Assembly (NCBI GenBank): GCA_022495005.1
Contig: JAGYXB010000036.1
Coordinates: 124,001 to 188,000 of the forward strand
Reading direction: 5' to 3'
DNA: 64,000 nucleotides
Source of the DNA: Rhyacophila brunnea
Lineage: Eukaryota > Arthropoda > Insecta > Trichoptera > Rhyacophilidae
The notes beneath the pieces are model-generated. The model did no database searches. It was not told the DNA's origin and was given only the letters and a program-made list of their open reading frames with translations. Within the stretch, counting starts at the first letter, position 1. Each line of letters opens with the position of its first letter. This document shows positions 12,095-23,770 of the stretch, one piece after another. Position numbers and translations under genes: made by a program.

Positions 12095-12596
12095 TACCAC
12101 GTTTTTCTTAGCTCGTATTCTTATTTGTCCGGTGGTTGTTTATCCAGTATAAATCTTTCAATCGATTTTTAACTAACTTCCCGACTATCTAGACATTTGA
12201 AACTTTTAGAATATACTCGTATCAAAACACGATGCCAATGCATTCTTTTAATACTTTTAGCCATCTTTAAGTAGAATTGAATTCATTTTCAGTTAATTCT
12301 GTTTTGTATGAAAAGTTATTTCGGAAGAAATCCATAATCCAATCCACTATTATTGGTTACTAAGGGGGTGGTCCTGGCAACTAAATTATTCATATATACG
12401 TGCGTTACTATGGAAATTAAAATGACATTTCAGTATTCTATATTTGTTTGTTTGTTGCAAAATAGCAAAAAAATGATTTGTTGACAATTGCTTTATTTGT
12501 CTTAAATTATTATTAGATATAATTGCCCAGTTTATATGTTTTAACAGAAAATTTAAAAACGTGGTATATAAAAAGTTCTTTTTATCTTGTAATTAT
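12095..12596 (+). mobile_element. Helentron-associated (HINE-like) element, copy 1
   Basis: The 5' end is ACCACGTTTTT; an inverted copy AAAAACGTGGT lies internally near the 3' end (12556-12566) rather than at it. It is followed by a perfect 8-bp-stem hairpin (ATAAAAAG TT CTTTTTAT, 12568-12585) and the shared end CTTGTAAT. This asymmetric terminal repeat plus terminal hairpin is the signature described for Helentrons and DINE-1/HINE elements. There is no Rep/helicase coding. Confidence 0.65.
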
Positions 12597-13079
12597 TAAA
12601 CTTAATTTTTTTTGTGACTCAGGTTTCGCCTTTTCCCAGTATTTAGACCGTGTACACAAAAAAAAATATGAACAATAACATACTAAAAGGTTAAAACTTG
12701 ATATTAGAAAACAATCGATAAAAAATCATATACAATTAGATAAAAATTTATTGAGATTTTAAGACAATCTAATGTTACTTATTATTATTTTTGTAGTAAA
12801 ACAGAAAAACCTCAGAAGAAAATAATTGTACCAGGTACTAAAATTAAAATAATTTAACTTAGTGGAAGATTATTCAGAATAATTATTATGACACATAATA
12901 ATAAACTGTTTAAAATAGTAGTAATTTATAATTAAAAAAATATGAATTCTTTGTTTTATCAATACTGATATGTAAAGAAATAAATGATTAAGAAATTTCA
13001 GTTAATTGGATTTATAAATAACAAGATTTAAAATTGATTAACCAACTTCATGGTAAAATTGAGCAAGAATGTAGACCAG

Positions 13080-13375
13080 TGGGTCTATTCCATACTTATC
13101 TACCGCTAAAGAGATAAATTGATAAATATAATCAAACTTATGGTAGGTTTGTATCCAAGTATTAGCACTTATTGTAACAATTACAATACGTTGGTTGTAA
13201 TTGCTGCAATAAGTGCTATATTTTAATACCAGCAAGAGAGGTGCTGTTAAAATATAGCATTTATTGCAACAATACAACCAACTATTGTAATTGTTACAAT
13301 AAGTGCTAATTTTTTTTTCGACCATGTTCACTCATCATCATCACTTTAGCGGTCGACAAGTATAGAATAGACCCA
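13080..13375. mobile_element. Second copy of the 300-bp palindromic MITE
   Basis: It shares the TGGGTCTATTC...GAATAGACCCA ends and the GTGCTGTTAAAATATAGCA centre with the copy at 10159-10464. The right arm carries a replacement near 13318-13340 (TTCGACCATGTTCACTC plus a CATCATCAT run), breaking perfect symmetry. Confidence 0.8.
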
Positions 13376-13724
13376 CAGGTTTGGCTGGGTTGAAGAGGTT
13401 TTCCCACTAAGGTGTTTTAAGTTTGGTATTTGATTTTCGGGCATCAATCATCAATAAAAACATGTTTCGAACGTTTTTATCATGACAATTCAATTTGAAC
13501 ATTAGAATGTAATAGAGTACATCTAACGATTAATAGCGTAATAATAAAGATTAAAGTATTTTAAAGCTAATTTAAAATAAAGTAGGTAATTGAATAAACT
13601 ATTTTTTTTATTCAACGAATAATTCACAAGATTTGACTACGAAACATTATTTATATTGATTATAAATTATTTTTAAATACATCAGATAAACAAAAAAAAA
13701 CTTATTTTTAAAAAAAATATGATG

Positions 13725-13840
13725 TTCGAGTGTATGAACCCGTAACCACTGGATTTGTGCTTTACGAATTAAGCTACGGGCGTCCTACTTAATTACGATG
13801 AATTTAACTAGTAGTCTTTATGTGAAATGTTTATCAAATT
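13725..13840 (-). repeat. tRNA-derived SINE head, family S4
   Basis: Minus-strand tRNA-like sequence (GAACCCGTAACCACTGG and TACGAATTAAGCTACGGGCG) is followed by TCCTACTTAATTACGA. A related copy lies at 38025-38145, where the same order is seen. It is short and old. Confidence 0.4.
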
Positions 13841-14422
13841 GCGTTAATGTACGACAATCGGTTATTGTGTTTGTGAAACATAATCTAAGTAGGTAACCTA
13901 CCTGATATTCAATCTATTTTAACACGCAGTGAACTAGATAGCTGTTATTGAAAAGGCAGATAAATATTTACGCTCTACAGAAAAACTGTAAGAATAAATA
14001 TGGTGTAGTCTTAATTTTACAAAAATGTTTATATAAAAATAAAGAAATGTTTTTTTAGACAAAGAAATAAATAAAGTAAACGTGCAGAAAATTAATAATT
14101 TATCGAAAAAAACGCGTAAATCCATTATCATCTCATAAAAAATTTATACGAAGTGGAAACTATGATCTAAATGTTAATATAAACATAATATCAGGAATTA
14201 TACTTGAATCTATATTGGCACATTAATGGTGATAATTATTTAATAAATATAATCTTAGGTTATAATATACTCAAAATGGTACATTAGATGATATATATAT
14301 TATTATATAAATTCATAGACGTTTTCAATACAAGTTTATGCGAATAAAATGATTTTCAAATAAGTATCATTATTTTGATAATTTCGCTTTTATTTGTATC
14401 AAAATTATTATTCATGTCATTA

Positions 14423-16549
14423 TGTAATCTATATTATTGGATGATGAACTAGCCAGCTATTGACCAAATTACATTAATATAAAGTTTCATATAAAAACAA
14501 AGTTAAATATATAATATAATTTTAAAATTTCTACTTTATTTTATAAAAAATATAATAATATTGTATATTTTAATTATAACTAATTAACGTTCGATTGTTT
14601 CTACAAAAATACGTTCGGTGAACTAGAATTACAAAAATGCATAAAATCGTAGATTATTAATATAATATAAGTAAATAAAAGTGGAATCAGTACGATATAA
14701 TTTTCGTTTTATCAGCGCTCGAAATGGAAATTTTTACGAACCGGAGCGCTTGATAACTTTACGAAAATATTAACATAGTTATTTAATTGTATGTGTATTT
14801 TATAAAAATAAGTGTGCTCGATTTTTATTATATGGTATATAGAGCTCAAACGGTCAATTTAATATTTCCACGAGACAAAGCGATAATCTTCAGAATTTTA
14901 TGAACCTGAACGGCGCTCCGGTGCACTCCAGTCCATTTTAAGCCCTGCGTTTTATTAAAATTAATAATACAATGCATTTACAAAATGAATTGACAGAAAA
15001 TCGTAATTTTTTCCATATAAACTAAACTGAATACAATGATTTTAAAATGTCAAAATTTTAATATATTATGTTTTTATTAGTCTATATTCAATTCAATAAA
15101 ATAGTTTGAGGTAATATTGTGACATACACGTGAAATGGACTAGCTTCTTATCGACAAAAACGCATAAATCCATCCACGCCACGCGCAAAATAGCTACACC
15201 GCAGAATGTTAAGGTTGGGCATCTAAAATTGAATGCTGGCCCTCATCAGTGGGACAGGTAGATATATTCGGAGCAGGTATCCCTACTATTTGGCTGAGTT
15301 TGCTTATAAACTAACCGGTGCTTTAGCAACCTAACGATGCCGACGACCGTGTAGAGTGTAGACGTTAATATTCGGGTTACGTAAATAACACGAGACGAAG
15401 TCGTTTATATCGCTTTGGCTTACTTCACTTTTGAGAATTCGCCGAGATTTTATATTACCGATCAAAATAATTGATTATCCAGATATTAATAATGAACTGT
15501 TGAAAACTGTAGTCGAAACCTTTTCTATTATACTGTTAACAACAACAAATTATCACCTTGCATAAGTTTCAGAACACTCGATGGACACAGGTCACAGATT
15601 TTACTTTGATTTAAGCATTTTTGTAATTCTAGTTCACCGAACATATTTTTGTAGAAATAAATCTAGTTCATCGAAATACATATTTCTCTCTTTTTTATTT
15701 TGTTAACTGTCAATTATTCATGGTATAAATGCACTGTATTATTAATTTACATTATACGTACTGATTCCACTTTTATTAAATAACTGTACGATAAAATTTG
15801 CGTTTTCATAAATTAATAATATATGATATTATGCATTTTTTACAACGTTTTTATTAGCTTGTATTCTTATTTGTCCAGTGGTTGTTTATCCGGTACAAAT
15901 CTTGCAATCGATTTTTAACTAATTTCCCGACTAACTAGACATTTGAAACTTTTAGAATATATCAGAACACGATGCCAATGCATTCTTTTAATACTTTTAG
16001 CCATATTTGAGTAGAATTAAATTCATTTTCAGTTAATTCTGTTTTGTATGAAAAGTTATTTCGGAAGAAATCCGTAATCCAATCCACTATTATTGGTTGC
16101 TATGGTTGCTTGGTGGTCCTAGCAACTAAATTATTAATATATACGTGCGTTACTAAGTATTAGTATTCAGTATTAGTACTAAGTATTCAGTATTTCTATA
16201 TTTGTTTGTTTGTTTTTTATTTACTTCATATCAAGTACACGTTTGAGCATATTGAGCATAATAATTCAACAGAAAATTTAAAAACGTTGTTTATAAAAAG
16301 TTCTTTTTATCTTGTAATCATATAATTCTAGTTTACTGAACATATTTTTGTAGAAACAAATCTAGTTCATGGAACATTAATTAATATTATGTTAACAATA
16401 TATGATAATATTAGATTTTTTGTAAAATAAAGTAGAGATTTTAAAATTATATAATACCTATATGTGGCTTTGTTTTTATATGGAACTATACAAATGTATA
16501 CAATTTGGTCAATAGCTGGCTAGTTCATTCCCCGATAATATCGATTACA
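14423..16549. mobile_element. 2.1-kb foldback element with long inverted arms
   Basis: The left arm (TGTAATC at 14423; GAACTAGCCAGCTATTGACC at 14446) is mirrored by the right arm (GGTCAATAGCTGGCTAGTTC, 16507-16526). Inverted similarity continues inward through AAGTGGAATCAGTACG (14679) against CGTACTGATTCCAC (15759), and AATACAATGCATTT (14968) against a degenerate partner near 15728-15745. The right arm is interrupted by a HINE-like element; the left arm carries an extra segment of about 250 bp near 14700-14957. The core at about 15120-15620 shows no transposase. Confidence 0.75.
15841..16321 (+). mobile_element. HINE-like element, copy 2, inserted in a foldback arm
   Basis: The sequence has the same layout as copy 1: ACAACGTTTTT at the 5' end, inverted AAAACGTTGT at 16281-16290, hairpin at 16293-16310 and end CTTGTAAT. 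The empty site can be read from the opposite arm of the foldback at 14423-16549, where GCATTTTT is directly followed by GTAATTCTAG. This fixes the element's borders and shows insertion at a T-rich site, as expected for Helentrons. Confidence 0.7.
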
Positions 16550-18012
16550 CGATAGTAATTATAATCATATTACTTATTATAATCAGTGGGTCGAAATAAG
16601 GGATATTTTTCACAATCAGTAAAGGTGTCAAGGTGAACGTTTATTTTTTTTTCACTGTCATATTTAATTTGGTATCTATTTTTTAAATGAAAACATGTGG
16701 GATGTCTCCTTTCCTTAATTAAGAATTACATAATATTAAGTAGATACCCCAGTTAAAGCTTTAGTAGAGATAAAATAAAGAATGACATTGTACTAAAGGA
16801 ATGTAAAAATAATTCACTGCTTTCCAAGATTAATTGCATACAAGTGCGCACGACTAACTGGCTTGCTATCAAAAACTCTTCGGCTTTTTGCTCCAACTAT
16901 TTGCGAAATGGACCGATTTATTCTGCCATACAGATGTCCCATTAATAAAAACAAATTGCATTATTAATCGAAATCGTTTAACATACATTTAATACATGCA
17001 ATAAAATCTGTACTCGATAAGTACGATGACAAGTGACATAAAGATTTTTATTTTGTAGAGAAAAAAAAACAAAATCAATTTTTTATAGAGAAGGATTCCT
17101 GTAACCCAGATCTAAATTATAATATTATTTATTAAATATTCATTTTAAACGTACAATCAGTCAGTACATATATATATATAATATGATTTCGTAACGTTAT
17201 GAGATAGCGGATCTGCAATTTCATAACATTACGAATTAATATTATTTCATACTAATTTCAACATATTATTTCAAAGCGCACCGGTCAATAAATAGCGGGT
17301 TAGAATCAATTGGATATCTCAGTCGATTACAAGTTTTCGTTAAAGACACATCGCACCGAATTACCGTTATATTTATTATATTGCATGGAATCTACCCTTG
17401 TAGTTATTTGAATCAGTAAATAAATTCTCGCCCCCCCTATCATCACGAACAACTACTACCGTCTTTCATCTGCAATATATATCCTCCGCCAAATCTACTT
17501 TATATATAATGTATATATATTATATTCTATCAGCATCAATTGCCCCGAAAAATTGTAACCCTTTTCACGTTGATTTTTTAAGACAACTTGTCTATTCATT
17601 TTTTAATACCAAGGATTAATAAATTCACTTTCAAATAGTTCTTCTATTGACATGTGCGATACCTTCATTCAGTTAATCAATGATATTTTTGTTGTTATGT
17701 CCCTACTCAGATTGTTTTTCATATTTTAATATTGAACTGATTTTATTGTAATGGTTCTTTCTTTAATTCTAAATTAATCATAAATTATACCTACGTATTA
17801 CATTTTACCTCAATTCATCAATTAATATTATCATAATTGTTATGTGTGCTCCTTTTTATTGTTGTTGTTGTTTTTTTTAATATGTTTTAATAAATAATAT
17901 AAACTATTGGTGTCTATATCATTCTTTTGGAATAGTTTTAATAATTTATAAAGTTGCGTTGTATGATCGTCTTGAATTAATAATTTGTTATGTGCTCAAC
18001 ATGTCTTTTTTT
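16550..18012. other. Intron 2, between foldback element and telomere-like hairpin
   Basis: AT-rich. Imperfect inversion around GCGGATCTGCAATTTCATAA is present near 17160-17260. Nothing coding seen. Confidence 0.4.
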
Positions 18013-18215
18013 GGTACTGTTCGGTTATCAGGAATACAGCGGAAACACATTTTGAAAATAGCCGATAAACTGGATTATTTGTTAGGTTAACCTAACCAAA
18101 CCTAACCTGACCCTATCTAACCTAACCTAAACTAATCCAAAATAACAAATAATCCAGTTTATTGGCTATTTTCAAAATGTGTTTTCCGCTGTATTCCTGA
18201 TAACTGAACAGTACC
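18013..18215. mobile_element. 200-bp hairpin element with telomere-like AACCT core
   Basis: The arms GGTACTGTTCGGTTATCAGG and CCTGATAACTGAACAGTACC are inverted for about 70 bp with few mismatches. The loop (about 18085-18145) is built of CCTAA/AACCT units, the insect telomere repeat TTAGG on the other strand. There is no coding capacity. Confidence 0.8.
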
Positions 18216-18319
18216 CTTTTTTTAAATAAATAATATTAATGGTAGATACTTATTAAGTATAAAAAATATATAGCCCATATTAGTTCTTAATGGTAGGTAT
18301 GTACTGAAATTTTAAAGAT

Positions 18320-18725
18320 GTATCAGTTTAAAAGATCTTTAGAGCAACACAAGCTAGGAACTGCGAAATGTAGTCAGAAGCTGTTTCATAGAGTACCGCG
18401 GGTTCTATCAATAGCCGACTCCTCCGTTCGCACATTTTCCCAGCACAATGAATTTTACCGACATTTTCCAAATCACGTGATCCGTCTGTGACCTTGGTTC
18501 GGCGGATCATAAACTGCACTCAGTACGGCGGCTCGTGGGCCGAATTTTCTACGTGACGCAACCGGCGCACCGCACACGCTATGTACAGCCCCCGCGCCGC
18601 CGGTTATTATGTGCTATTTCGCCGCCTGACTCAGCGTTGCAAAATTTTCACTTTTCGCCGCTGAGAGATACGAGGAGCTGGCGGAGAGCGGATTTTGCCA
18701 GCGCCGATGACAGAACTTAGGAGAT
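18320..18725. promoter_or_regulatory. GC/CpG-rich island inside intron 2
   Basis: A 400-bp block stands out sharply from the AT-rich intron, with runs such as CCCCCGCGCCGCCGG near 18589-18603 and an E-box CACGTG near 18475. Short open frames diverge on both strands (minus 18519-18328, plus 18535-18720), as often occurs by chance in GC-rich DNA. An intronic enhancer or internal promoter of the muscle gene is plausible; an unrecognised repeat is the alternative. Confidence 0.35.
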
Positions 18726-19109
18726 AACGATTCGACACATGAAAGATTTTTAGTAATATTTAAAGGAATTTTTTTTTTACGAAATGATATTATAAATTAT
18801 ATTAAATTTACTGAACCAAAAACGATACCAATCAATGGCAGTAAAATCGAGCAGGTCAACAACTACGTCGAGTCGCAAAACCTGCTCTGGAAATTTTAAA
18901 AAACCTGCTTTGGACTTTAAGGCCACCTAAATTATAAATTGCTTGACATTTTCCTTACGAATTTGGAGTATTTATCATCATTGTGTCAGTAAATATAATA
19001 AGAAAATAATATCAATTATGTTTACGGGATGAAATGAAAATCGTTTTTTTTGTGATTTTTTAGTAAGTAGAAATAGTTGCCAGAGGGGGTTTTGTGATTG
19101 AACTACTCA

Positions 19110-20095
19110 ACATGTCAATAATTAAGAGTAGTATGTATGACGAGATTGCTCGCAGGACTAAACTAGTATGGAGGGCATTTGGATGGCTGAATACATTGAT
19201 ATACTACTGGATGAATCATATGCTTCTTAAAATGACGCCCGATTTTCAGTAACTCGGCCATTGTTAAAACTTACTGTTATATCAGCGGACTTAACTTGAT
19301 ATAAGCTCACTTAATATTTGTCTCGAAAACGACCTGGCAATAGTTATGAGTAAGCCCGATCTAGCTTGCATCTTACTCTAACTAATAGTCAGCGCATGAC
19401 GACTTGCTCTGTCCACTCAGACATGAATTGTTGGTAGCTTGCAAGCTTTGGGTTGCATTCGCCCTTAGGGTCACTATTCCAAGAACGCAAATTTAGTTTT
19501 ACAGCCAGGGCAATAAGGGTGAAATTCGGGAATCCATGTTAACGGTCTTAACGCATTATACATACAAGGAAATATTATAAGACGATATTCGTAATATCTT
19601 CTTTTGTGGTACATTTTTAAAATGACACTTGTATAGGAACTCCTCATCTAGTAGTATATCAATGGCTGAATAGTATTTTCAGAAGTGGTCTCCCATTGTG
19701 TCTTAAGCGTAAAGTACATGCTATAAATGCTTAAGTGTGCGTGTGAAACATGGATCCTTAATGTAAGAGACATCCAAAAACATCGAGTAGCGCAACGTGG
19801 CATGGAAAGGTGCATGTTGAGCATAACGCGGAAAGATCACAAAAAAACAATTGATAAAGTAGCAGATAAGAGTACGCGATGTGGTTGAGGTCGATAAGCA
19901 GTTGAAGTGGCAATTGATTAGACAACTAAACGACCACATAGACGTCTTAAAACCCGCTGGATAGACGAACTCATATAGTTCGATTGATGTACTTGGCAGC
20001 AAAGAACTAAGAACCGAGAAGAATGGAGGGAAATATAGGAGGCCTTCATCTAGCATTACATCGACCTCGGGTGCTGATGGTGATGATATTAAATT
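19110..20095 (+). pseudogene. RTE-type non-LTR retrotransposon 3' fragment, split by a MITE
   Basis: Plus-strand reading gives YDEIARRTKLVWRAFG (about 19126-19182). After a 471-bp insertion it resumes with WLNSIFRSGLPLCLKRKV, then AQRGMERCMLSITRKD and a degenerate RWIDELI region. This is the C-terminal part of an RTE-like reverse transcriptase ORF. Several stops and frameshifts are present. It ends with GCTGATGGTGATGAT, the (TGATGA)-type tail of this clade. Confidence 0.8.
19194..19664. mobile_element. P- or hAT-like MITE inserted in the RTE fragment
   Basis: Terminal repeats CATTGATATACTACTGGATGA and TCATCTAGTAGTATATCAATG match at 20 of 21 positions. An exact 8-bp duplication GCTGAATA flanks it (19186-19193 and 19665-19672). 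Removing it restores the continuous RTE reading across the junction. Both P and hAT elements make 8-bp duplications and have CA...TG ends; the superfamily is not decided. Confidence 0.85.
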
Positions 20096-21449
20096 CTAAA
20101 AAATAGTTTATTTAATCGATATATAATAAAATTCAATTGTCGCACCATTATTAACACTACGTATACAGCATGTAAATATAAAATAAATTATCAACTTGGT
20201 ATTGACCGTTTTCCGTGATTGTTCGTCTAAAAAACTTTTTGTGACTAACACTAATTCAACTTTTTTTAAATCTCAGCACGGCCCTGGAAAATAAATTCCA
20301 GAACATAAATGTCAAATTTTCTACAAAATAATCTGCAATGCAAAATAACTGCCAAACATATATTAAATTTTAAATGTTTCAAAGCACTGTAGAAGACTTC
20401 AACATCTTTGATTATGGAACCATATTTAAATATGGAACATTTTACTACCTACTGAAAATGATAAGAAAAAACAAGAGAAATGGCATAAACAATATAAAGT
20501 TTGCTGTCAGTGTTGTATATAAGACGATTGGATTATAATTTTACGGAATAGTAATGTCAGTAAAACAAAATAAGATAAAATAGCTGTCAATCTATATAAT
20601 TGTGTTGTTATGCATACTACTCCACATTCTCATTAAAAATAAGTGCGTGCGTTACAGAATGTGAATCTTGTCTGGGAATTTGGCATAATAGCATAACATT
20701 CTAAATATTCAGATCAGATTGACACCTGTACGTATCTTTACGTAATTTAAAAATTTAACTGACTTATTTTTATGAGAATCTAGACTATTACGTAAAAAAA
20801 ACTAATCATTATTTGTATCTTTGTACATGTGTGACCTTTCTTTAGTTTTTTATGCATTCATGATAATTAATTATTTAACTGAGTTGTACACTTGACCAAT
20901 CAATATATTATGAATGACAACTGGTAGTGAAAATTTAAATTCATTTATCAATATGATTTGAAACAACAATATTGACATAAAATAATTTAGCTGAGTTGCT
21001 CTTTTGAATAGGTACCTACGTATATTAAAGCATATTATACTAGTTTTTTGAAAATTAATAAAAATATTTATTTATTACGGACGAAATTGTTATTAACCAG
21101 TTTACAACAAAATTACATTTAAGCGCGAATTATATTATGGTGCACTATCACGTGGTGTCACAGTAAGCTGCCGCTACGGGAAAAAGTGTGCAATGTATGT
21201 TATCAGACTGATGCTCCCATCCCATAGCACGTTTTGAATCTTTAAACGAATATTGCCAGCAAAATATACTGAAATCATCAGGACAACAATGAGATCACCT
21301 CACGTTGTACCGCACTGTATCGACACCTACATGATTCAATGCACATTTTTTTATCATTTTCTACATGCCTACACATTTTTGACTCATGTTAAAAATACGT
21401 ATTTTTATGTTAGCGGTTGGAACTATGCATTTTCTATAAGAATGTTGTA
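20096..21449. other. Intron 2, unannotated part
   Basis: No repeat or coding signal recognised; a GC-richer patch lies at 21140-21200. Confidence 0.4.
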
Positions 21450-21451
21450 TA

Positions 21452-21709
21452 TCGTCACTGTTCTGGCAAAAGACACTAATTCGAAAAAAATGACATATTG
21501 AGTTAGTTATACCAAAATGTTTCTTATTTCAAACTTTACCGTCTGGAAACCTTCTTAATAAATAAATAGTCTTTATTTTAAAGTCATCCTTTTTACGATT
21601 ACTTAATAAACTCACATGATAGACCATTTCAAACATTTTAACAACTTCAAAGTCAAATTACTCAAAACTAGTATTCTCCAGTTAGTGTGTTCTGCCAGAA
21701 CAGAGACGA
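21452..21709. mobile_element. TA-flanked MITE, TCGTCxCTGTTCTGGCA ends, copy 1
   Basis: The left end TCGTCACTGTTCTGGCA and the right end TGCCAGAACAGAGACGA are inverted with one mismatch. TA flanks both sides (21450-21451, 21710-21711). The 258-bp element is nearly identical to the copy at 26035-26293. Confidence 0.85.
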
Positions 21710-21711
21710 TA

Positions 21712-22584
21712 ATATTATCTATTATCTGCTGGTTAGGTACAGTTCAAAATATTATGGATGTCATGTTGCAAGTAATTCTACCGTACGCACACGTAGAAAC
21801 TGTTAAAATTAATTGAAATTAGCATGAATAATTAATAATAATTCAAATTACTAATACATTATAGTTGGCACTCTTCATCAGTGGCATTCTTCAGTGAATT
21901 TACAGAGATGGTGATCGTTAAAATTATTCTGCAAAATGACGAAACCATAGACTAAATTTGTCGCCGTGACAGCGTGGCAGTAGGTGATATGCACCTCAAT
22001 TTTATTAGCGCTTTGGTGTCATTTATATTTATGACATTCCACTCTGAAAGCTTATTATAATAACTACTTTCATATTTGCATGTCAACTAACGAAATCTAC
22101 AATTAATACCAGCGTAAACTTTTGAAATAATTATTAAAGAATAAAAAATACTACAGAAAGGACAAATATATTATTTTCCTTATAACCATTTCGAGTTTTT
22201 TTAGATTGTTGTTAGTGTGAACAGAACTTGGAAAAGATTCTGGTATATTTCTTTAGGCCGAACATCAGATGGGACATGTTAGTACTCCAAACGGATCAAG
22301 CCACGAGCGTCATGTGCTTGTCACTAACACAAATATATAGAGAGGTATAGCCGAGTCATAGAGAAAGCTGGTCAATGGCCAAATAATCCGGTGAACGATC
22401 TCCAGTCATGAAAACTCAACGAAGAAAAATACGATAATGTTTATGACAACAGAAATAGCTGATGACTAAAAAAATATTTGAGGAATTTATTATAATGACT
22501 GTCTTTATACTTATGTGTAGGTACCTACTCTAAAAGTGATTTCTACGAAGTATATTATGCTATTTCCATTACCAATTCGACTCT
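21712..22584. other. Intron 2, unannotated part with a possible old gene or LINE trace
   Basis: 22240-22450 has higher GC than its flanks but many stops in all frames; it may be a decayed retrotransposon. The rest is AT-rich and featureless. Confidence 0.35.
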
Positions 22585-22946
22585 AGAAAGGGAAAAGGGC
22601 GTAACTCTCAGTTTTTTCAAATTAAATAACATTGTACACGACTAAAAACACGTTGTGTTCAAAGGATATAAGCTGAAAATAACGATTTGTTATTTAAATT
22701 TAGGTAGCGATTAAAAAAAGAAGGAAGTGACATGGGAAAAACGACTTCACCACCATTTTTGTTGTTGTTTTTTTAATTAATTCAATAATTAATATCAGAT
22801 TAGGGATATAAAAACCAAATTCCTAATTATCACGCACTTCAATGTTATGTCTATTTTGTATTTTAACTTTGACCGAAAACCATAACAAAAACGTTTTTGT
22901 GCCCATGTAAAATTCGATTTGTGTGGATTACGCCCTTTTTCCTTTC
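22585..22946. mobile_element. MITE with GAAAGGgAAAAGGGCGTAA ends
   Basis: The left GAAAGGGAAAAGGGCGTAA (22586) is mirrored by TTACGCCCTTTTTCCTTTC on the right, one mismatch in 19. The interior of about 360 bp has no open frame. A clear target duplication is not visible. Confidence 0.65.
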
Positions 22947-23224
22947 GTCGATATTTTAAAAAAATATACCAAAATTTTATTTGCAGTGATTGTAAGAGAT
23001 CAAGCTTTCAATTATTATTAATGAAAATTTAAGTCTGCTGAAGTTATATTATAAAAAAATACTATTACATAATAATAATAATAATAGATAAAAGTAGCGG
23101 AAAATGAACTCTACCCGCATTGCAAGATTGGCAAATTCAATTTGTATACGTCATCATTTATTTTCCTCCCTAACGAATTTATACCCAAATGCTTTCAGAT
23201 GTCTATAATCTAATCTAAAATCTG

Positions 23225-23290
23225 CTAGTACAAACCTATACTCTGTATCCATATGATCTTATTAGGATCGAACATGGTCGAAAAAAAATA
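23225..23290 (+). repeat. 3' fragment of SINE S1
   Basis: CAAACCTATACTCTGTATCC followed by ATATGATCTTATTAGGATCG and ACATGGTCGAAAAA equals the tail of the S1 SINE; the head is missing. Confidence 0.65.
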
Positions 23291-23563
23291 ATCTTCTCTG
23301 GAAAAGGTACCAATAAAGGTATCAATAAAATATTGTGTGAAATACCGTATGCTGTAGATAGACAATGTTCTAATTAACAATGGATGAAGGAAATATTGGC
23401 TTATATTATGTGACAATGTGGGGAAGAAGACTAGTGGACGACTTTGTGTCATGAAGGCGGAAGATTGAAGAGACCAGGGCTTAATTTAGGCTGTAGCGCC
23501 CTTGAAGACGATGAAAGAGCGATTACTTGAGAAGATGAGGAATAAATAACTTGTTTGACTTAC

Positions 23564-23703
23564 GGCTGAAGTTAAGATTGATGGAGGCGGCCACCTCGCC
23601 CATCTTGTTCTTAGCTTTAACTTTATATAGCCCTGCATCAGTCTCGATGACGTCATCGAGCTCCAGGACGACCAGGTATTTGTTGGTTTCGACGCATTGT
23701 ATC
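23564..23703 (-). CDS. bt: Projectin/twitchin-like, coding exon 2 (end of Ig domain 1)
   Basis: These 140 nt encode residues 58-104 and complete the first Ig domain. The acceptor is TTTTACAG just before 23703 and the donor is GTAAGT from 23563. The reading frame continues cleanly from exon 1 (phase 2 in, phase 1 out). The domain shows the typical ETDAGLYKVKAKNKMGE turn at residues 78-94 and ends in the INLNF strand at 99-103. Where many Ig domains have a second cysteine after the DxGxY motif, this one has valine (YKV), so no canonical disulphide is expected. The following intron is about 13.9 kb and contains most of the transposons between 9.7 and 23.5 kb. Confidence 0.85.
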
Positions 23704-23770
23704 CTGTAAAAATAAATATATTTAAGATTTGTTTTCACTTTCACTAACTGTTTCCATATTCGGTCTAGAT

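Noticed and set aside
12095..12566. Reading the ACCACGTTTTT...AAAAACGTGGT pair as a simple TA-flanked MITE
   Set aside because: All three copies share about 30 further bases beyond the right repeat, including a hairpin, so the true 3' end lies outside it and the layout is Helentron-like.
19721..20056. 111-codon minus-strand frame
   Set aside because: It is the antisense of the RTE 3' fragment, as is the 60-codon minus frame at 36232-36414.
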